Below the pieces are notes generated by a model. The model was not told the DNA's origin. It saw only the letters and a program-made list of their open reading frames with translations, and did not search any database. This document shows, one piece after another, positions 17,007-28,788 of a stretch of 64,000 bases of DNA. The stretch comes from Microbacterium testaceum. Lineage in GTDB: Bacteria > Actinomycetota > Actinomycetes > Actinomycetales > Microbacteriaceae. The number at the start of each line of letters is the position of its first letter. Within the stretch, counting starts at the first letter, position 1. The position numbers were made by a program, and so were the translations under genes. Where the stretch lies: the NCBI RefSeq assembly GCF_029761935.1, contig NZ_CP121699.1, positions 1,426,001 to 1,490,000 on the forward strand, written 5' to 3'.

Positions 17007-17891
17007 TCAGGGGGTGGTGGCGCGCTCCGCCGCCTCGACGACGTTGGTCATCAGCAGGGCCACGGTCATGGGTCCAACCCCGCCGGGGTTCGGCGAGACG
17101 AAGCCGGCTACGTCGGCGACGTCGGGGTGCACGTCGCCGTACACGCGCGACTTCCCGGTCTCGGGATCGGTCTCGCGCGTGACACCCACGTCGAGGACGG
17201 CCGCGCCGGGCTTGACGTCCTCCGCGCGCACGATGTGCTTCACGCCGGCGGCGGCGACGATCACGTCGGCCTCCCGCAGGTGCTTCGCCAGGTCGGCGGT
17301 GCCGGTGTGGGTGAGGGTCACGGTGGCGTTGATCTCGCGGCGGGTCAGCAGCAGCCCGATAGAGCGGCCGATGGTCACGCCGCGTCCAACGACGACGACC
17401 TCTTTGCCCTTCAGGTCGTAGCCGTTGCGAAGCAGCAGCTCGATGACCCCGCGCGGCGTGCACGGCAGGGGCGTGTGGATCGCGGCGTTGACGTTGAGCA
17501 CCAGACGACCGAGGTTCGTGGGGTGCAGGCCGTCGGCATCCTTCGCCGGATCGATGCGCTCGAGGATGGCGTCGGTGTCGATGTGCTTCGGCAGCGGCAG
17601 CTGCACGATGTAGCCGTGGCACGCGGGGTCGGCGTTGAGCCGGTCGATGACGGCCTCGACCTCGTCCTGCGTGGCCTCGGCGGGCAGCTCGACCTGGATC
17701 GAGTTCATGCCGATCGCCTCGGACTGCTTGTGCTTCATGCCGACGTACAGCTGCGAGGCGGGATCGGCGCCCACGAGCACCGTCGCGATACCGGGGACCA
17801 CGCCCTTCGCGCGCAGGGCCGCGACGCGCTCGGTGAGCTCCGCCTTGATCGCCGCCGACGCGGCCTTACCGTCGAGAATCGTCGCCGTCAT
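17007..17891 (-). CDS. folD: Bifunctional methylene-THF dehydrogenase/methenyl-THF cyclohydrolase
   Basis: 294 residues, the normal FolD length. The substrate-binding lysine lies in [17 protein letters not shown], the active-site region is [10 protein letters not shown], and [17 protein letters not shown] plus [12 protein letters not shown] form the NADP site. It interconverts 5,10-methylene-, methenyl- and 10-formyl-tetrahydrofolate in the cytosol. It lies just downstream of glyA on the same strand, which feeds it methylene-THF. The two are separated by a 268-bp gap with a palindromic repeat, so they may not be strictly co-transcribed. Confidence 0.95.
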   Translation of the reverse strand: MTATILDGKAASAAIKAELTERVAALRAKGVVPGIATVLVGADPASQLYVGMKHKQSEAIGMNSIQVELPAEATQDEVEAVIDRLNADPACHGYIVQLPLPKHIDTDAILERIDPAKDADGLHPTNLGRLVLNVNAAIHTPLPCTPRGVIELLLRNGYDLKGKEVVVVGRGVTIGRSIGLLLTRREINATVTLTHTGTADLAKHLREADVIVAAAGVKHIVRAEDVKPGAAVLDVGVTRETDPETGKSRVYGDVHPDVADVAGFVSPNPGGVGPMTVALLMTNVVEAAERATTP

Positions 17892-17955
17892 GGCATCCCT
17901 CGTTCTGTGTCTGTCGTTCGTGGTGTCGCGAAGTCGCCGCCCCGCAACCCCCTCA

Positions 17956-18025
17956 GCGATAAACGCCGATCCTGTCGAGACACGCCGCCTCGCACCGTGT
18001 TTCGGAAGGAAGAGCGTTTGTCGCG
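17956..18025. repeat. Palindromic repeat (GCGATAAACGC...GCGTTTGTCGC)
   Basis: In the folD-glyA gap, GCGATAAACGC (17956-17966) is mirrored by GAGCGTTTGTCGC (18012-18024), with related inner arms (GAGACACG versus CGTGTTTC). It matches the repeat array at 35310-35500 and a half-copy near 60600. Confidence 0.68.
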
Positions 18026-18159
18026 GCTGGGCGCCGCGCGAATGCGACGCGCGGGCTGCGCGGCGGGAAGCGGGGGCCGGATGCCGGGACCCGGCGCCGC
18101 GCGAAGAGCGGCCGCCCACCGGGACGGGGCCGCCTCAGCAGCCCCGCCCCGGCCGGGGG

Positions 18160-19434
18160 TCACTGCTGCAGGTCGGGGTACAGCGGGAAGGCGTCGGCGA
18201 GGGTCGCGACGCGCGCGCGCAGGGCCTCGACGTCGGTGCCGGGGATCAGCGCGAGCGCGATGATGTCGGCCACCTCGGTGAACTCCGCGTCACCGAAGCC
18301 GCGGGTCGCGAGCGCCGGGGTGCCGATGCGCAGGCCCGAGGTCACCATCGGCGGCCGCGGGTCGTTCGGCACCGCGTTGCGGTTGACCGTGATGTGGATG
18401 TCGTGCAACAGGTCTTCGGCCTGCTTGCCGTCGATCTCGGCCTCGCGCAGGTCGACGAGCACGAGGTGCACGTCGGTGCCGCCCGAGCGCACGGCGATGC
18501 CGGCGTTCTTCACGTCGTCCTGCGTGAGGCGGTCGGCGAGGATCGCTGCTCCGCGCAGGGTGCGCTCCTGGCGTTCTGTGAACTCGGGCGTCATCGCGAG
18601 CTTGAACGCCGTCGCCTTCGCGGCGATGACGTGCATGAGCGGTCCGCCCTGCTGGCCGGGGAAGACCGCGGTGTTGATCTTCTTGGCCAGGTCGGCGTCG
18701 TTGGTGAGGATGAGGCCCGAGCGGGGGCCGCCGATCGTCTTGTGCACGGTGGTCGAGACGACGTGGGCGTGCGGGATAGGCGAGGGGTGCACGCCCGCGG
18801 CGACGAGACCGGCGAAGTGCGCCATGTCGACCCACAGCAGCGCGCCCACCTCGTCGGCGATCGCGCGGAAGGCGGCGAAGTCGAGCTGGCGGGGGTAGGC
18901 CGACCAGCCGGCGATGATGACCTTCGGCTTGTGCTCGAGGGCGAGGCGGCGCACCTCGTCCATGTCGATGATGCTGGTCTCGGGGTCGACGCCGTAGGCG
19001 ACGATGTCGTACAGACGGCCCGAGAAGTTGATCTTCATGCCGTGGGTCAGGTGACCGCCCTGGTCGAGGGCGAGGCCCAGCAGCGTGTCACCGGGGCGGG
19101 CGATCGCGTGCAGCACCGCGGCGTTGGCCGAGGCGCCCGAGTGGGGCTGGACGTTGGCGAACTCGGCGCCGAACAGCTGCTTGGCGCGCTCGATGGCGAG
19201 CGACTCGGCGACGTCGACCTCTTCGCAACCGCCGTAGTAGCGACGACCGGGGTAGCCCTCGGCGTACTTGTTCGTCAGCACCGAGCCCTGCGACTGCAGC
19301 ACCGACACGGGCACGAAGTTCTCGGACGCGATCATCTCGAGGAAACCGCGCTGGCGGTTGAGTTCGCGCTCGAGGACCTCGGCGATCTCGGGGTCGACCT
19401 CGGAGAGGGGGGCGTTGAAGTACGGATCGGTCAT
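18160..19434 (-). CDS. glyA: Serine hydroxymethyltransferase
   Basis: 424 residues, the standard bacterial SHMT length. The PLP lysine is in [14 protein letters not shown]. Other hallmarks are [25 protein letters not shown] and [13 protein letters not shown]. It converts serine and tetrahydrofolate to glycine and methylene-THF, supplying one-carbon units to FolD and purine synthesis. The ATG at 19434 has AAGGAG just upstream. The leader contains a ZTP riboswitch, so expression should rise when ZTP signals 10-formyl-THF shortage. Confidence 0.96.
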   Translation of the reverse strand: MTDPYFNAPLSEVDPEIAEVLERELNRQRGFLEMIASENFVPVSVLQSQGSVLTNKYAEGYPGRRYYGGCEEVDVAESLAIERAKQLFGAEFANVQPHSGASANAAVLHAIARPGDTLLGLALDQGGHLTHGMKINFSGRLYDIVAYGVDPETSIIDMDEVRRLALEHKPKVIIAGWSAYPRQLDFAAFRAIADEVGALLWVDMAHFAGLVAAGVHPSPIPHAHVVSTTVHKTIGGPRSGLILTNDADLAKKINTAVFPGQQGGPLMHVIAAKATAFKLAMTPEFTERQERTLRGAAILADRLTQDDVKNAGIAVRSGGTDVHLVLVDLREAEIDGKQAEDLLHDIHITVNRNAVPNDPRPPMVTSGLRIGTPALATRGFGDAEFTEVADIIALALIPGTDVEALRARVATLADAFPLYPDLQQ

Positions 19435-19489
19435 GCGATCTCCTTGACGATGGTTCCGGATGCCGCGGGCTCGGCGAGCCCGCGTAGAT

Positions 19490-19578
19490 ACCGCATCGAC
19501 CCAGGCGTGCGGTCGAATACCGTCAAGCGGTCGCTCCCCGGTGGTTCCCCACCTCAACGCCAGTCGCGACGGTGCCAC
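19490..19578 (-). ncRNA. ZTP (pfl) riboswitch upstream of glyA
   Basis: Read on the minus strand, the leader has the conserved elements in order: CGCGACTGGCG, a hairpin GGTGGGGAACCACC followed by GGGGAGCGAC, then a variable linker and CCGCACGCCTGGGTCG. The CGCCTGGG segment is the ZTP-binding/pseudoknot strand. The class senses ZMP/ZTP and controls folate and purine genes. glyA is a common target. A GC-rich hairpin (CGCGGGCTCGCCGAGCCCGC, about 19463-19482) between the aptamer and the start codon may be the expression platform. The rest of this 314-bp gap (19579-19736) shows nothing recognisable. Confidence 0.9.
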
Positions 19579-19736
19579 TTTAGCGGGTAAACCCCTCCGG
19601 GCCCCACGCGTCGTGGCATCCACCGTTCCTCCACAGGTTCCGCCCCACCGGGGTCCGGTCCCTTCGGCCGGGCCTCGATCGCGGCGCCGTCGGCTCGACG
19701 CCGAGGGATCGCGGATGCCGCGGCCCGAGGCCCGCG

Positions 19737-19742
19737 TAAAAT
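19737..19742 (+). promoter_or_regulatory. -10 box TAAAAT, leaderless promoter
   Basis: TAAAAT ends 6 nt before the GTG at 19749. This is the closest match to the sigma-70 consensus among the leaderless promoters here. Confidence 0.65.
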
Positions 19743-19748
19743 GGCGGG

Positions 19749-20135
19749 GTGACCGACTCCCGCAACGTCCGCGCCCAGGCGCCTCTCGCTCCCGGCATGC
19801 GCCCCCGGCCGTCGGCGTGGGAGATCGGCAGCGTCGTCTGCGGCCTGTTCGCCTTCGTGACCCTCGCGGTCTGGGGCTTCCTGGCCTGGCCGTTCCCCTG
19901 GAACATCGTGGCCGGCATCGGCGCCCCGGCCCTGGCGATCTTGGTGTGGGCGCTCTTCGTCTCGCCGCGCGCCGTTCTCGCCGTGCACCCCTTCGTGCGC
20001 GCCCTCGTCGAACTGTTCGTCTACGCCGCCGCCACGGTGGCCTGGTGGAGCATGGGGCAGGCCTGGATCGGCCTCGTCTTCGCGATCGTCGCCGTCGTCC
20101 TGGGCGCTTTGAACGGCCGCCGGCGCCTGGCATGA
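19749..20135 (+). CDS. DUF2568 (YrdB-like) membrane protein
   Basis: 128 residues with four hydrophobic segments (about 27-48, 53-72, 85-105, 107-122). The pattern [20 protein letters not shown] and [11 protein letters not shown] is typical of YrdB/DUF2568 proteins, of unknown function. It starts with GTG, directly after a TAAAAT -10 box. The stop overlaps the ATG of the next gene (ATGA), so the two are coupled. Confidence 0.8.
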   Translation: MTDSRNVRAQAPLAPGMRPRPSAWEIGSVVCGLFAFVTLAVWGFLAWPFPWNIVAGIGAPALAILVWALFVSPRAVLAVHPFVRALVELFVYAAATVAWWSMGQAWIGLVFAIVAVVLGALNGRRRLA

Positions 20136-21547
20136 CGCCCGACGGGACGGCGGATTCCGCGCCGTCCGCGCGCTCCCGGGCGGCGGCTGACCGCACGCTC
20201 ACGCTTCTGCGGGCCGAGCTCGGCGAGCGTGTCGACACCTCGCCCGCGGCCCTCGACGCCGCGCGGGCCGACAAGTCGGGCCACGCGGCCGAGGGACTCC
20301 CCCTCGGCGTCGTGCACGCGGCATCCGTCGCCGATGTCCAAGCGGTCATGCGCGTCGCCACGGCCACCCGCACTCCGGTGGTCCCTCGCGGAGCGGGCAC
20401 CGGCCTCGCCGGAGGCGCGAACACCGGCGGCGGCGAAATCAGCCTGTCGCTGCGCGGCATGGACCGCATGCTCGAGGTACGCCCCGACGATCTGCTGGCA
20501 ATCGTCGAACCCGGCATCCTGAACGCCGATCTCAACGCGCAGCTCGAACCGTACGGGGTGTGGTGGGCGCCGGATCCCGCGAGTCGGGCCATCTCGACCG
20601 TCGGCGGCAACATCGCCACCGGCGCGGGCGGCCTGCTGTGCGCGAAGTACGGCGTGGTGCGCGACGCGGTGCTCGGCGTCGACCTGGTGCTCGCCGACGG
20701 ACGCCTCCTCCACCTCGGTCACCGCAGTGTGAAGGGCGTGACCGGCCTCGACCTGACCTCCCTGGTCATCGGGTCGGAGGGCACGCTCGGCGTCGTCGTC
20801 GGCGCGACCCTGAAGCTCCGTCGCCTCGTCGAGGGCGAGCGCGTGACCCTCACGGCTCTGTTCGAGGGCGTGCGGGCCGCCGCCGTCGCGTCGGCCGCGG
20901 TCTCGGCATCCGGTATCCAGCCCGCGATCATGGAGCTGATGGATGCCACGAGCCTCGCGGCCGTGCACCGCCTGCTGTCGCTGCCGGCCCCCGTCGCCGG
21001 CGCCGCCCAGCTGACCGTGCAGACCGACGGACCCGTTGCCGTCGACGAGGCGCGCGCGGTCGCCGAGGTGCTGCGCGCCGCCGGAGGCACGGTGACCGTC
21101 GCCGCGGACGCCGCCGAGGGCGAGGCGCTACTGGCCGTCCGCCGCGCGATGCATCCCGCGATGGAGACCCTCGGCACGACCCTCATCGAAGACGTGTCGG
21201 TGCCGCGCAGCGCCCTGCCCGACATGTTCGACGAGATCGCGCGGATCGAGCGCGAGTTCGGCCTCGTCATCCCCGCGGTCGCCCACGCGGGCGACGGCAA
21301 CCTGCACCCCAACTTCGTGTTCGAGGGGCCCGAGGTGCCGCCGATCGTGTGGGAGGCGGCCGAGGAACTCTTCCGCGCGGCACTGGCGCTGGGCGGCACC
21401 CTCACCGGAGAGCACGGGATCGGCGTGCTGAAGCGGCGCTGGCTCGCCGACGAGCTCGGCGACGACCAGTGGGCTCTGCAGCGCGACATCGCGCGGGTCT
21501 TCGACCCGCTCGGCATCCTGAATCCGGGCAAGGTCTTCACCCCCTGA
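20132..21547 (+). CDS. FAD-linked 2-hydroxyacid oxidase/dehydrogenase (GlcD family), second copy
   Basis: 471 residues. An FAD-binding PCMH domain ([25 protein letters not shown]) is followed by FAD-oxidase_C ([32 protein letters not shown]). It resembles glycolate oxidase GlcD or D-lactate dehydrogenase and is a distant paralogue of the enzyme at 1965-3404. The start ATG overlaps the stop of the DUF2568 gene. No GlcE/GlcF partner is nearby, so a stand-alone D-lactate or D-2-hydroxyglutarate dehydrogenase role is more likely. The substrate is not readable from sequence. Confidence 0.85.
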   Translation: MTPDGTADSAPSARSRAAADRTLTLLRAELGERVDTSPAALDAARADKSGHAAEGLPLGVVHAASVADVQAVMRVATATRTPVVPRGAGTGLAGGANTGGGEISLSLRGMDRMLEVRPDDLLAIVEPGILNADLNAQLEPYGVWWAPDPASRAISTVGGNIATGAGGLLCAKYGVVRDAVLGVDLVLADGRLLHLGHRSVKGVTGLDLTSLVIGSEGTLGVVVGATLKLRRLVEGERVTLTALFEGVRAAAVASAAVSASGIQPAIMELMDATSLAAVHRLLSLPAPVAGAAQLTVQTDGPVAVDEARAVAEVLRAAGGTVTVAADAAEGEALLAVRRAMHPAMETLGTTLIEDVSVPRSALPDMFDEIARIEREFGLVIPAVAHAGDGNLHPNFVFEGPEVPPIVWEAAEELFRAALALGGTLTGEHGIGVLKRRWLADELGDDQWALQRDIARVFDPLGILNPGKVFTP

Positions 21548-21598
21548 GCGGTGCGTTGCGTGGCCGCTCCGGCCGCGTCGCGCCACCGACGTGATCAG

Positions 21599-21618
21599 AC
21601 CGTGATATTGCTCACGGT
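21599..21618. promoter_or_regulatory. Inverted repeat upstream of the L,D-transpeptidase gene
   Basis: ACCGTGATATTGCTCACGGT has perfect 7-bp arms around TATTGC. It lies 57 bp before the gene start and 52 bp after the preceding stop. It could be an operator or a short terminator; no T run follows. Confidence 0.45.
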
Positions 21619-21674
21619 GTACGCGCAACATCCGCTCGTAGCATGGGAAGACTGACTATCGGGGGGTTTGACTT

Positions 21675-23075
21675 ATGACCGACGGCGCACCTGGCACCGA
21701 CGGCGCGACCTACGCCTGGGCACCGCCCGAGCCGACGAAGCGCAAGAACCGTTCCGGCCTCTGGATCGGCATCCCCGCCGGCGCGACGGCCGTGGCTCTC
21801 ATCGCCGCCTCCCTCGTGCTGATCGCACCGGGTGCATCGGTCGCGGGCGTACAGATCGGCGGCCTGACCGCCGGCGCCGCCGCCCAGGCGATCTCGAACC
21901 GCCTGGCCGAGACCGCGATCACCGTCGACTCCCCCGCCGGCGCTGTCACCGTCACGGGAGCCGACCTCGGCGCGACCGTCGACGCCGCCGCCCTCGCCGA
22001 CAAGGCCTTCGCCGACAACCCCATGTGGAAGCCCGCTTCGTGGTTCCCCGAGGGAACCGGCGTGCAGGTGCAGGTGAACGCCGACGAGGCCGCCACCGCG
22101 CTGAAGAGCCGCGCCCCCGGCACCTACCGCGCGCCCGTCGACGCCTCCATCGCGTACGACGCGGGCTCGCAGGCGTACGTCGCCACCCCCGCCGAAGCCG
22201 GCGAGGGCATCGACGTCGCCGCCGTGACAGCGGCCCTCCAGTCCGCGTTCGACGCGGGCCAGAGCACCGCGACCGTCACCGCGAGCCTCGTGCCCGTCGA
22301 CGCCCCCGTCTCGACCGACGAGGCCGGTGCCGCTGTCGCCACGCTCAACGGCATCCTGGATTCGGTCGGCTTCTACGTCGGCGAGGAGCGCACCGTCCCC
22401 GTCGACCGCGCGACCGCCGCTTCGTGGCTCACGGTCACCCCCGACGGCAAGGGCGACTTCGCCATCTCGGCTGATCAGGCCGCGATCCAGTCCGCCGTCG
22501 CGGGCCTCCCGGGCGCGGTCGACCGCGCCGCCGTCAACGCCGACGTGATCGTCGACACCGGCGGAGAGGTCATCAAGGCGCTCACCGAGGGGCAGACGGG
22601 CCGCGCGCTCGGCGACACCAGTGGGGTGGCCGCAGCCTTCGCGAAGCAGCTCACCGAGGGCAACGGTCGCTACGCCCTGCCCGTGACCGAGACGCCGTTC
22701 GACACCACCAAGACCGAGCGCCGCATCGACGTCAACCTCAGCACGCAGACCACCACGCTGTGGCAGAACGGCCAGGTGTACCGCACGTACACGATCTCGT
22801 CGGGCGCGGGCGATCACGCCACCCACACCGGTAACTTCCGCATCGGCTGGAAGACCGCGATGCAGGACATGGGCTGCGTCCCCGGCTACGACTACTGCAC
22901 CAAGGACGTCCCCTGGGTCGCGTACTTCAACGGCGACGAGGGCTTCCACGGCACGTACTGGCACAACAACTTCGGCACGCCGATGAGCCACGGCTGCATC
23001 AACATGACCATCCCGCAGGCCAAGGAGCTGTACGACTGGGCCTACCGCGGTACCGAGGTCTCGGTCCACTACTGA
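21675..23075 (+). CDS. L,D-transpeptidase with N-terminal anchor and PG_binding_4-like repeats
   Basis: 466 residues. A cytoplasmic basic segment (KRKNR) precedes one membrane helix (about 32-55), so the rest is extracytoplasmic. The middle has two Ala-rich beta/alpha domains of the PG_binding_4 type found in actinobacterial Ldt proteins. The C-terminal YkuD domain has HGTYWHNNFG and SHGCINM with catalytic C441, H439 and its arginine-equivalent environment. A pair of cysteines in DMGCVPGYDYC could form a disulfide. It would make 3-3 crosslinks in peptidoglycan. A terminator follows. Confidence 0.9.
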   Translation: MTDGAPGTDGATYAWAPPEPTKRKNRSGLWIGIPAGATAVALIAASLVLIAPGASVAGVQIGGLTAGAAAQAISNRLAETAITVDSPAGAVTVTGADLGATVDAAALADKAFADNPMWKPASWFPEGTGVQVQVNADEAATALKSRAPGTYRAPVDASIAYDAGSQAYVATPAEAGEGIDVAAVTAALQSAFDAGQSTATVTASLVPVDAPVSTDEAGAAVATLNGILDSVGFYVGEERTVPVDRATAASWLTVTPDGKGDFAISADQAAIQSAVAGLPGAVDRAAVNADVIVDTGGEVIKALTEGQTGRALGDTSGVAAAFAKQLTEGNGRYALPVTETPFDTTKTERRIDVNLSTQTTTLWQNGQVYRTYTISSGAGDHATHTGNFRIGWKTAMQDMGCVPGYDYCTKDVPWVAYFNGDEGFHGTYWHNNFGTPMSHGCINMTIPQAKELYDWAYRGTEVSVHY

Positions 23076-23093
23076 GCCCGGATCCCTGGAGAG

Positions 23094-23117
23094 GGGCGGA
23101 TGCTTCGGCATCCGCCC
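23094..23117 (+). terminator. Hairpin terminator of the L,D-transpeptidase gene
   Basis: GGGCGGATGC TTCG GCATCCGCCC is a perfect 10-bp stem with a UUCG-type tetraloop, followed by GTCTGCCTTTC. The stem uses the locally abundant GGATGC/GCATCC word. Confidence 0.88.
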
Positions 23118-23162
23118 GTCTGCCTTTCTCCCTGTGCGCCTCGCGTCTCGCGTCGCCCCGCC

Positions 23163-23304
23163 GTGACCGAACGCAGGACTTCCGTCCTCAAGCTCGCCCC
23201 GACACCCCGCTTCCGGGGCCCGGCGCGCACAACTCCTGCGCGCTGGCCCGTCCGGGCCCTCCCAGGGGCCCGAAACCAGCGGATTGCAGGAGGTGTGCGG
23301 CGCC
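23163..23304. repeat. Degenerate ACAACGCAGGAG-family intergenic repeats
   Basis: Between two terminators in the 304-bp gap 23076-23379 there are arms related to the hpaD-hpaH palindromes: CGAACGCAGGACTTC (near 23168), GCACAACTCCTGCGCG (near 23227) and TTGCAGGAGGTGTGC (near 23284). No coding sequence is evident. Confidence 0.5.
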
Positions 23305-23334
23305 GACGAGCCGAGCCGCGGCCCGGACATGCAG

Positions 23335-23366
23335 AAGGGGCGGATGCCGTGTGGCATCCGCCCCTT
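23335..23366 (-). terminator. Hairpin terminator of icd
   Basis: AAGGGGCGGATGCC GTGT GGCATCCGCCCCTT is a perfect 14-bp stem with a 4-nt loop, 13 bp beyond the icd stop. Confidence 0.9.
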
Positions 23367-23379
23367 CCGGGTTTCAGGA

Positions 23380-25599
<2,220 letters not shown>

Positions 25600-25659
25600 G
25601 TCAGATCTCTCCGTAGAGGCGGCCAGGGTTGCGATTCAGCCTATCGCACGTGGACAAAG

Positions 25660-25675
25660 TCTCTTGATATCGAGA
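25660..25675. promoter_or_regulatory. Near-palindrome shared by icd and sucCD
   Basis: TCTCTTGATATCGAGA lies about 60 bp before the icd start. Its exact reverse complement is at 50748-50763 before sucC. The core GATATC is flanked by imperfect TCTY/RAGA arms, as expected for a dimeric regulator site. Confidence 0.75.
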
Positions 25676-25713
25676 TAGTTCTCGGCATCCCTCCGCCGTC
25701 CCGTGCGGACTTT

Positions 25714-26247
25714 TCAGCCCCGGATGCCGTGCTCTCGCGCGGTCCGCGGGTGCCCCAGGCTCTCGCGGGGAACGTCGACCGCCCGCGCCCAGCCGGGTCC
25801 CTCGACGACGACGCCACGAGCGACGAGGTCGTCGATGGCGGCATCCACCTCTCGGGCGATCTCGGGCGCGACCTCTCCCCCGACCACCATCGACACGATG
25901 ACGCGGCTGAGATCGTTCACCGTGCGCGTCGTGAGGACGACGACCGCCTGCATCGAGAGGGGTCCGACACGGGTGGTCAGCAGGGACAGACCGGTCCCGT
26001 TGAAGAGTGTTTCGGCGAGGAAGCTGCCACGTTCGTAGACGGTGAGCGTCTCTCCCGTCGCACCCGGGTTCGCGTGGGCCGCTCGCTCCGGCGCGGCACG
26101 CAGGTGCGCGCGCTGCAGAGCCTGCTCGAACGCGAGCAGAGCGGCATCCTGAACGCCTTGCGGAACGTGCACCGTGCAGGACAGGGCGATCCGGTGACGC
26201 CCCGCGCTCGTCTCGGGCGCTCGCAGGGGCCGGTCAGCATCGTGCAC
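25714..26247 (-). CDS. Hypothetical protein
   Basis: 177 residues from the GTG at 26247, chosen because a TACGCT -10 box ends 6 nt upstream (leaderless). It is soluble with no signal peptide. Segments such as RIALSCTVHVPQGVQDAALL and FNGTGLSLLTTRVGPLSMQA suggest an alternating beta/alpha fold. Ser/Thr- and Val-rich strands are followed by a helical C-terminus that could be a small regulatory domain. I do not recognise the family. It diverges from the GNAT gene. Confidence 0.6.
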   Translation of the reverse strand: MHDADRPLRAPETSAGRHRIALSCTVHVPQGVQDAALLAFEQALQRAHLRAAPERAAHANPGATGETLTVYERGSFLAETLFNGTGLSLLTTRVGPLSMQAVVVLTTRTVNDLSRVIVSMVVGGEVAPEIAREVDAAIDDLVARGVVVEGPGWARAVDVPRESLGHPRTAREHGIRG

Positions 26248-26253
26248 CCGCCC

Positions 26254-26259
26254 AGCGTA
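26254..26259 (-). promoter_or_regulatory. -10 box TACGCT (minus strand), leaderless promoter
   Basis: On the minus strand TACGCT ends 6 nt before the GTG at 26247. This supports that start codon. Confidence 0.5.
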
Positions 26260-26322
26260 TGCACAGGTGACGAGAACCGCATGCGACGGCATGCGATCTT
26301 GGGGGCGGGGTCGGGGTGCCGC

Positions 26323-26328
26323 TAGCCT
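26323..26328 (+). promoter_or_regulatory. -10 box TAGCCT, leaderless promoter
   Basis: TAGCCT ends 6 nt before the ATG at 26335; no ribosome-binding site is present. Confidence 0.55.
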
Positions 26329-26334
26329 GGGCCC

Positions 26335-26787
26335 ATGGCTGACCTGCGTCTCGTCGAACTGTCCGCCGCCACGATCGTGGCCGTGAACACCCTGTCGCTC
26401 AAGCCCGGGCAGGAGCAGTTCCTCGCGCCGGTCAGTTACGGCATCGCGGCGACCGTCAGCAACCCGCAGACGTCGTGGCAGCGCGTCGTGCTCGACGGCG
26501 ACGAGGTCGTCGGCTTCGTCAGCGCGAACTTCGACCCGGACGCGCACGAGGAGCACTTCCGCTCGGTGCTATGGCGCATCAACGTCGACGCCGACGAGCA
26601 GGGCCGCGGTGTCGGCAGCTACGCGATCGCCGCTGTCCTCGAAGAGGCCCGTGGCCGCGGCATGGACCACGTCGATGTCATCTACGAGCCCGGCGTCGGC
26701 GGCCCCGAGGCGTTCTTCCAGCGCGTGGGCTTCGAGCCCGTCGGCGAGACCGAGTACGGCGAGATCATCGCCCGTGCCAGCGTCTGA
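26335..26787 (+). CDS. GNAT-family N-acetyltransferase
   Basis: 150 residues, one GNAT domain. The acetyl-CoA-binding motif A is visible as INVDADEQGRGVGSYAIAAV (about 81-100), followed by the motif B region EAFFQRVGFEPVGE. The N-terminal segment around VVGFVSANFDPDAHEEHF resembles the spermidine/PaiA-like subgroup. The acceptor is unknown. Expression is probably leaderless. A strong hairpin lies between this gene and the ABC exporter genes. Confidence 0.85.
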   Translation: MADLRLVELSAATIVAVNTLSLKPGQEQFLAPVSYGIAATVSNPQTSWQRVVLDGDEVVGFVSANFDPDAHEEHFRSVLWRINVDADEQGRGVGSYAIAAVLEEARGRGMDHVDVIYEPGVGGPEAFFQRVGFEPVGETEYGEIIARASV

Positions 26788-26918
26788 CCCGTTCTCGGCC
26801 GCACCCGCTGTCCCCCGCTGACTGTTCTCGGGTAGACCCGCTGTGCCCCGGTGAGGGGCGCCGCCGCGCGAACGCGTCGCGCGCGGTCGCAGAGTGCTCC
26901 CGGCGATGTTCGGCAGAA

Positions 26919-26959
26919 ACACGGATGCCACGCCCCCGAGGGAACGTGGCATCCGGTGT
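26919..26959. terminator. Hairpin terminator between GNAT and ABC exporter genes
   Basis: ACACGGATGCCACG pairs with CGTGGCATCCGGTGT around a 12-nt loop, an almost perfect 14-bp stem. It lies 12 bp beyond the minus-strand ABC gene and about 130 bp after the plus-strand GNAT gene. Confidence 0.8.
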
Positions 26960-26970
26960 GCGGTGCCGGC

Positions 26971-28788
26971 TCAGACGAGGGACTCGCGCCAGGCGGCGTG
27001 CAGCTGGGCGAACTTGCCCGTCCCCGCGATCAGTGCGGCGGGGGTGTCGTCCTCGATGATGCGGCCGTGCTCCATCACCAGGACCCGGTCGGCGATCGCC
27101 ACCGTGGACAGGCGGTGGGCGATGATGATGGCCGTGCGGTCGGCGAGGAGCGTCTGCAGCGCGTTCTGGATCTGGCGCTCGCTCGGGATGTCGAGAGAGG
27201 CCGTGGCCTCGTCGAGGATCAGAACGGCCGGGTCGGCCAGGAATGCGCGGGCGAACGAGATCAGCTGACGCTGCCCCGCCGAGACGCGGCCACCGCGCTT
27301 GTTCACGTCGGTGTCGTAGCCGTCGGGCAGCTTCGAGATGAACGCGTCGGCACCCACGGCGCGAGCGGCGGCGCGGATCTCGTCCATGGTCGCGTCGGGC
27401 TTTCCGAGGGCGATGTTGTCGGCCACCGTTCCGCTGAACAGGTACGCCTCCTGCGTGACCATGACGATCGCGCGCCGCAGATCCTTGGGGTGCAGGCGGC
27501 GGAGGTCGATCCCGTCGAGGGTCACCGCCCCCTTCGAGGGGTCGTAGAACCGCGAGACCAGTTTCGCCAGCGTCGACTTTCCGGCACCCGTCGTCCCGAC
27601 GAGGGCGACGGTCTGCCCCGCCGGGAGGTCGAGCGAGAAGTGCGGCAGGATGACGCGGTCGTCGGAGTACCCGAAGGTCACCTCGTCGAACCGCACGTGC
27701 CCCTTCGCGGTCCACAGGTCGATGGGGTCGGTCGGGTCGGGAACCGTCGGCTCCTCTTCGAGAACTCCCGAGACCTTCTCGAGCGCCGCCGTCGCCGATT
27801 GGTAGGAGTTGAGGAAGAACGCGACTTCCTGCAGCGGCGAGAAGAAGTTGCGCACGTACAGCACCGCCGCGGTGAGCACACCGATCTCGAGGGGCCCGGC
27901 GATCACGCGACCGCCACCCCAGAGCAGGACGACGGCGACCGAGACCGCGGCGACCGCCATGATCCCGGGCTCGAACGTGCCGAACAGCTTGATCGAGCGC
28001 ATGTTGACGTCGCGGTAGTCGGCGGCGAGCTTGCCGAACTCCTGATCGTTGCGCGGCTCCTTGCGGAACGCCTTCACCGCGCGAATGCCGGTCATCGACT
28101 CGACGAACTTCACGATGACCTGGGCACTGATCACGCGCGACTCGCGGTAGATCACCTGCGAACGCGAGTAGAACCAGCGCATCAACAGGTACATGGGGAT
28201 TCCCATGACCGTCAGGATCAGCCCCGACTGCCAGTCGATCAGGAAGAGCGCCCCGAGGGTGAACAGGCCGTAGAGCACGCCGGACACGAGCTCGTTGAGG
28301 CCACCGTCCAGCAGCTCGCGGATCGTGTCGAGGTCGCTCGTCTGACGCGAGATGATGCGGCCCGAGGTGTACGACTCGTGGAACTCGAGGCTGAGCTTCT
28401 GCGTGTGCAGGAAGATCCGCTTGCGCAGGTCGAGCATGACCGCCTGCGTGAGCCGAGCGGCCACCACGACGTACCACCCGATGAGGACGGCACCGCCGAT
28501 CCCCGCGAACAGGTACACGCCCACGACGCCGATGGTCGGCATCCAGTCTGATCGTTCGATGACGGCGGGCAGGGCATTGTCGATACCGAAGGCGATCAGC
28601 GCGGGACCGGCGACGCGCAGAGCGGTCGACACGACGAGGACGGCACCGGCGAGGACGAGCTGCCAGCGCAGGGGCGACACGAGCGTGCCGAGGAGGCGCA
28701 GCGAACGCTGGCGGATCGACCGGCTCTCGTCGCGCGTGTAGTCGGAGCGGTCTTCGCCGCTGGTTCCGGAGACGGTGGCGGTGCTCAT
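26971..28788 (-). CDS. ABC exporter half-transporter, catalytically competent Walker B
   Basis: 605 residues: six membrane helices (about 30-320) followed by an ATPase domain. Walker A is GTTGAGKST (about 396-404), Walker [12 protein letters not shown] carries the catalytic Glu (about 525), and the H-loop is AHRLST. The signature is VSAGQRQ rather than LSGGQ, i.e. degenerate. Its partner has the opposite defect, as in heterodimeric exporters such as TM287/288 and BmrCD. The gene overlaps the partner by 4 bp (ATGA). The substrate (drug, lipid or peptide) cannot be read from sequence. Confidence 0.9.
   Translation of the reverse strand: MSTATVSGTSGEDRSDYTRDESRSIRQRSLRLLGTLVSPLRWQLVLAGAVLVVSTALRVAGPALIAFGIDNALPAVIERSDWMPTIGVVGVYLFAGIGGAVLIGWYVVVAARLTQAVMLDLRKRIFLHTQKLSLEFHESYTSGRIISRQTSDLDTIRELLDGGLNELVSGVLYGLFTLGALFLIDWQSGLILTVMGIPMYLLMRWFYSRSQVIYRESRVISAQVIVKFVESMTGIRAVKAFRKEPRNDQEFGKLAADYRDVNMRSIKLFGTFEPGIMAVAAVSVAVVLLWGGGRVIAGPLEIGVLTAAVLYVRNFFSPLQEVAFFLNSYQSATAALEKVSGVLEEEPTVPDPTDPIDLWTAKGHVRFDEVTFGYSDDRVILPHFSLDLPAGQTVALVGTTGAGKSTLAKLVSRFYDPSKGAVTLDGIDLRRLHPKDLRRAIVMVTQEAYLFSGTVADNIALGKPDATMDEIRAAARAVGADAFISKLPDGYDTDVNKRGGRVSAGQRQLISFARAFLADPAVLILDEATASLDIPSERQIQNALQTLLADRTAIIIAHRLSTVAIADRVLVMEHGRIIEDDTPAALIAGTGKFAQLHAAWRESLV

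Noticed and set aside
18160..20619. An 819-codon minus-strand open frame including glyA
   Set aside because: SHMT starts at 19434 with a ribosome-binding site behind a ZTP aptamer; the extension is Arg-rich shadow sequence across the riboswitch and other genes.
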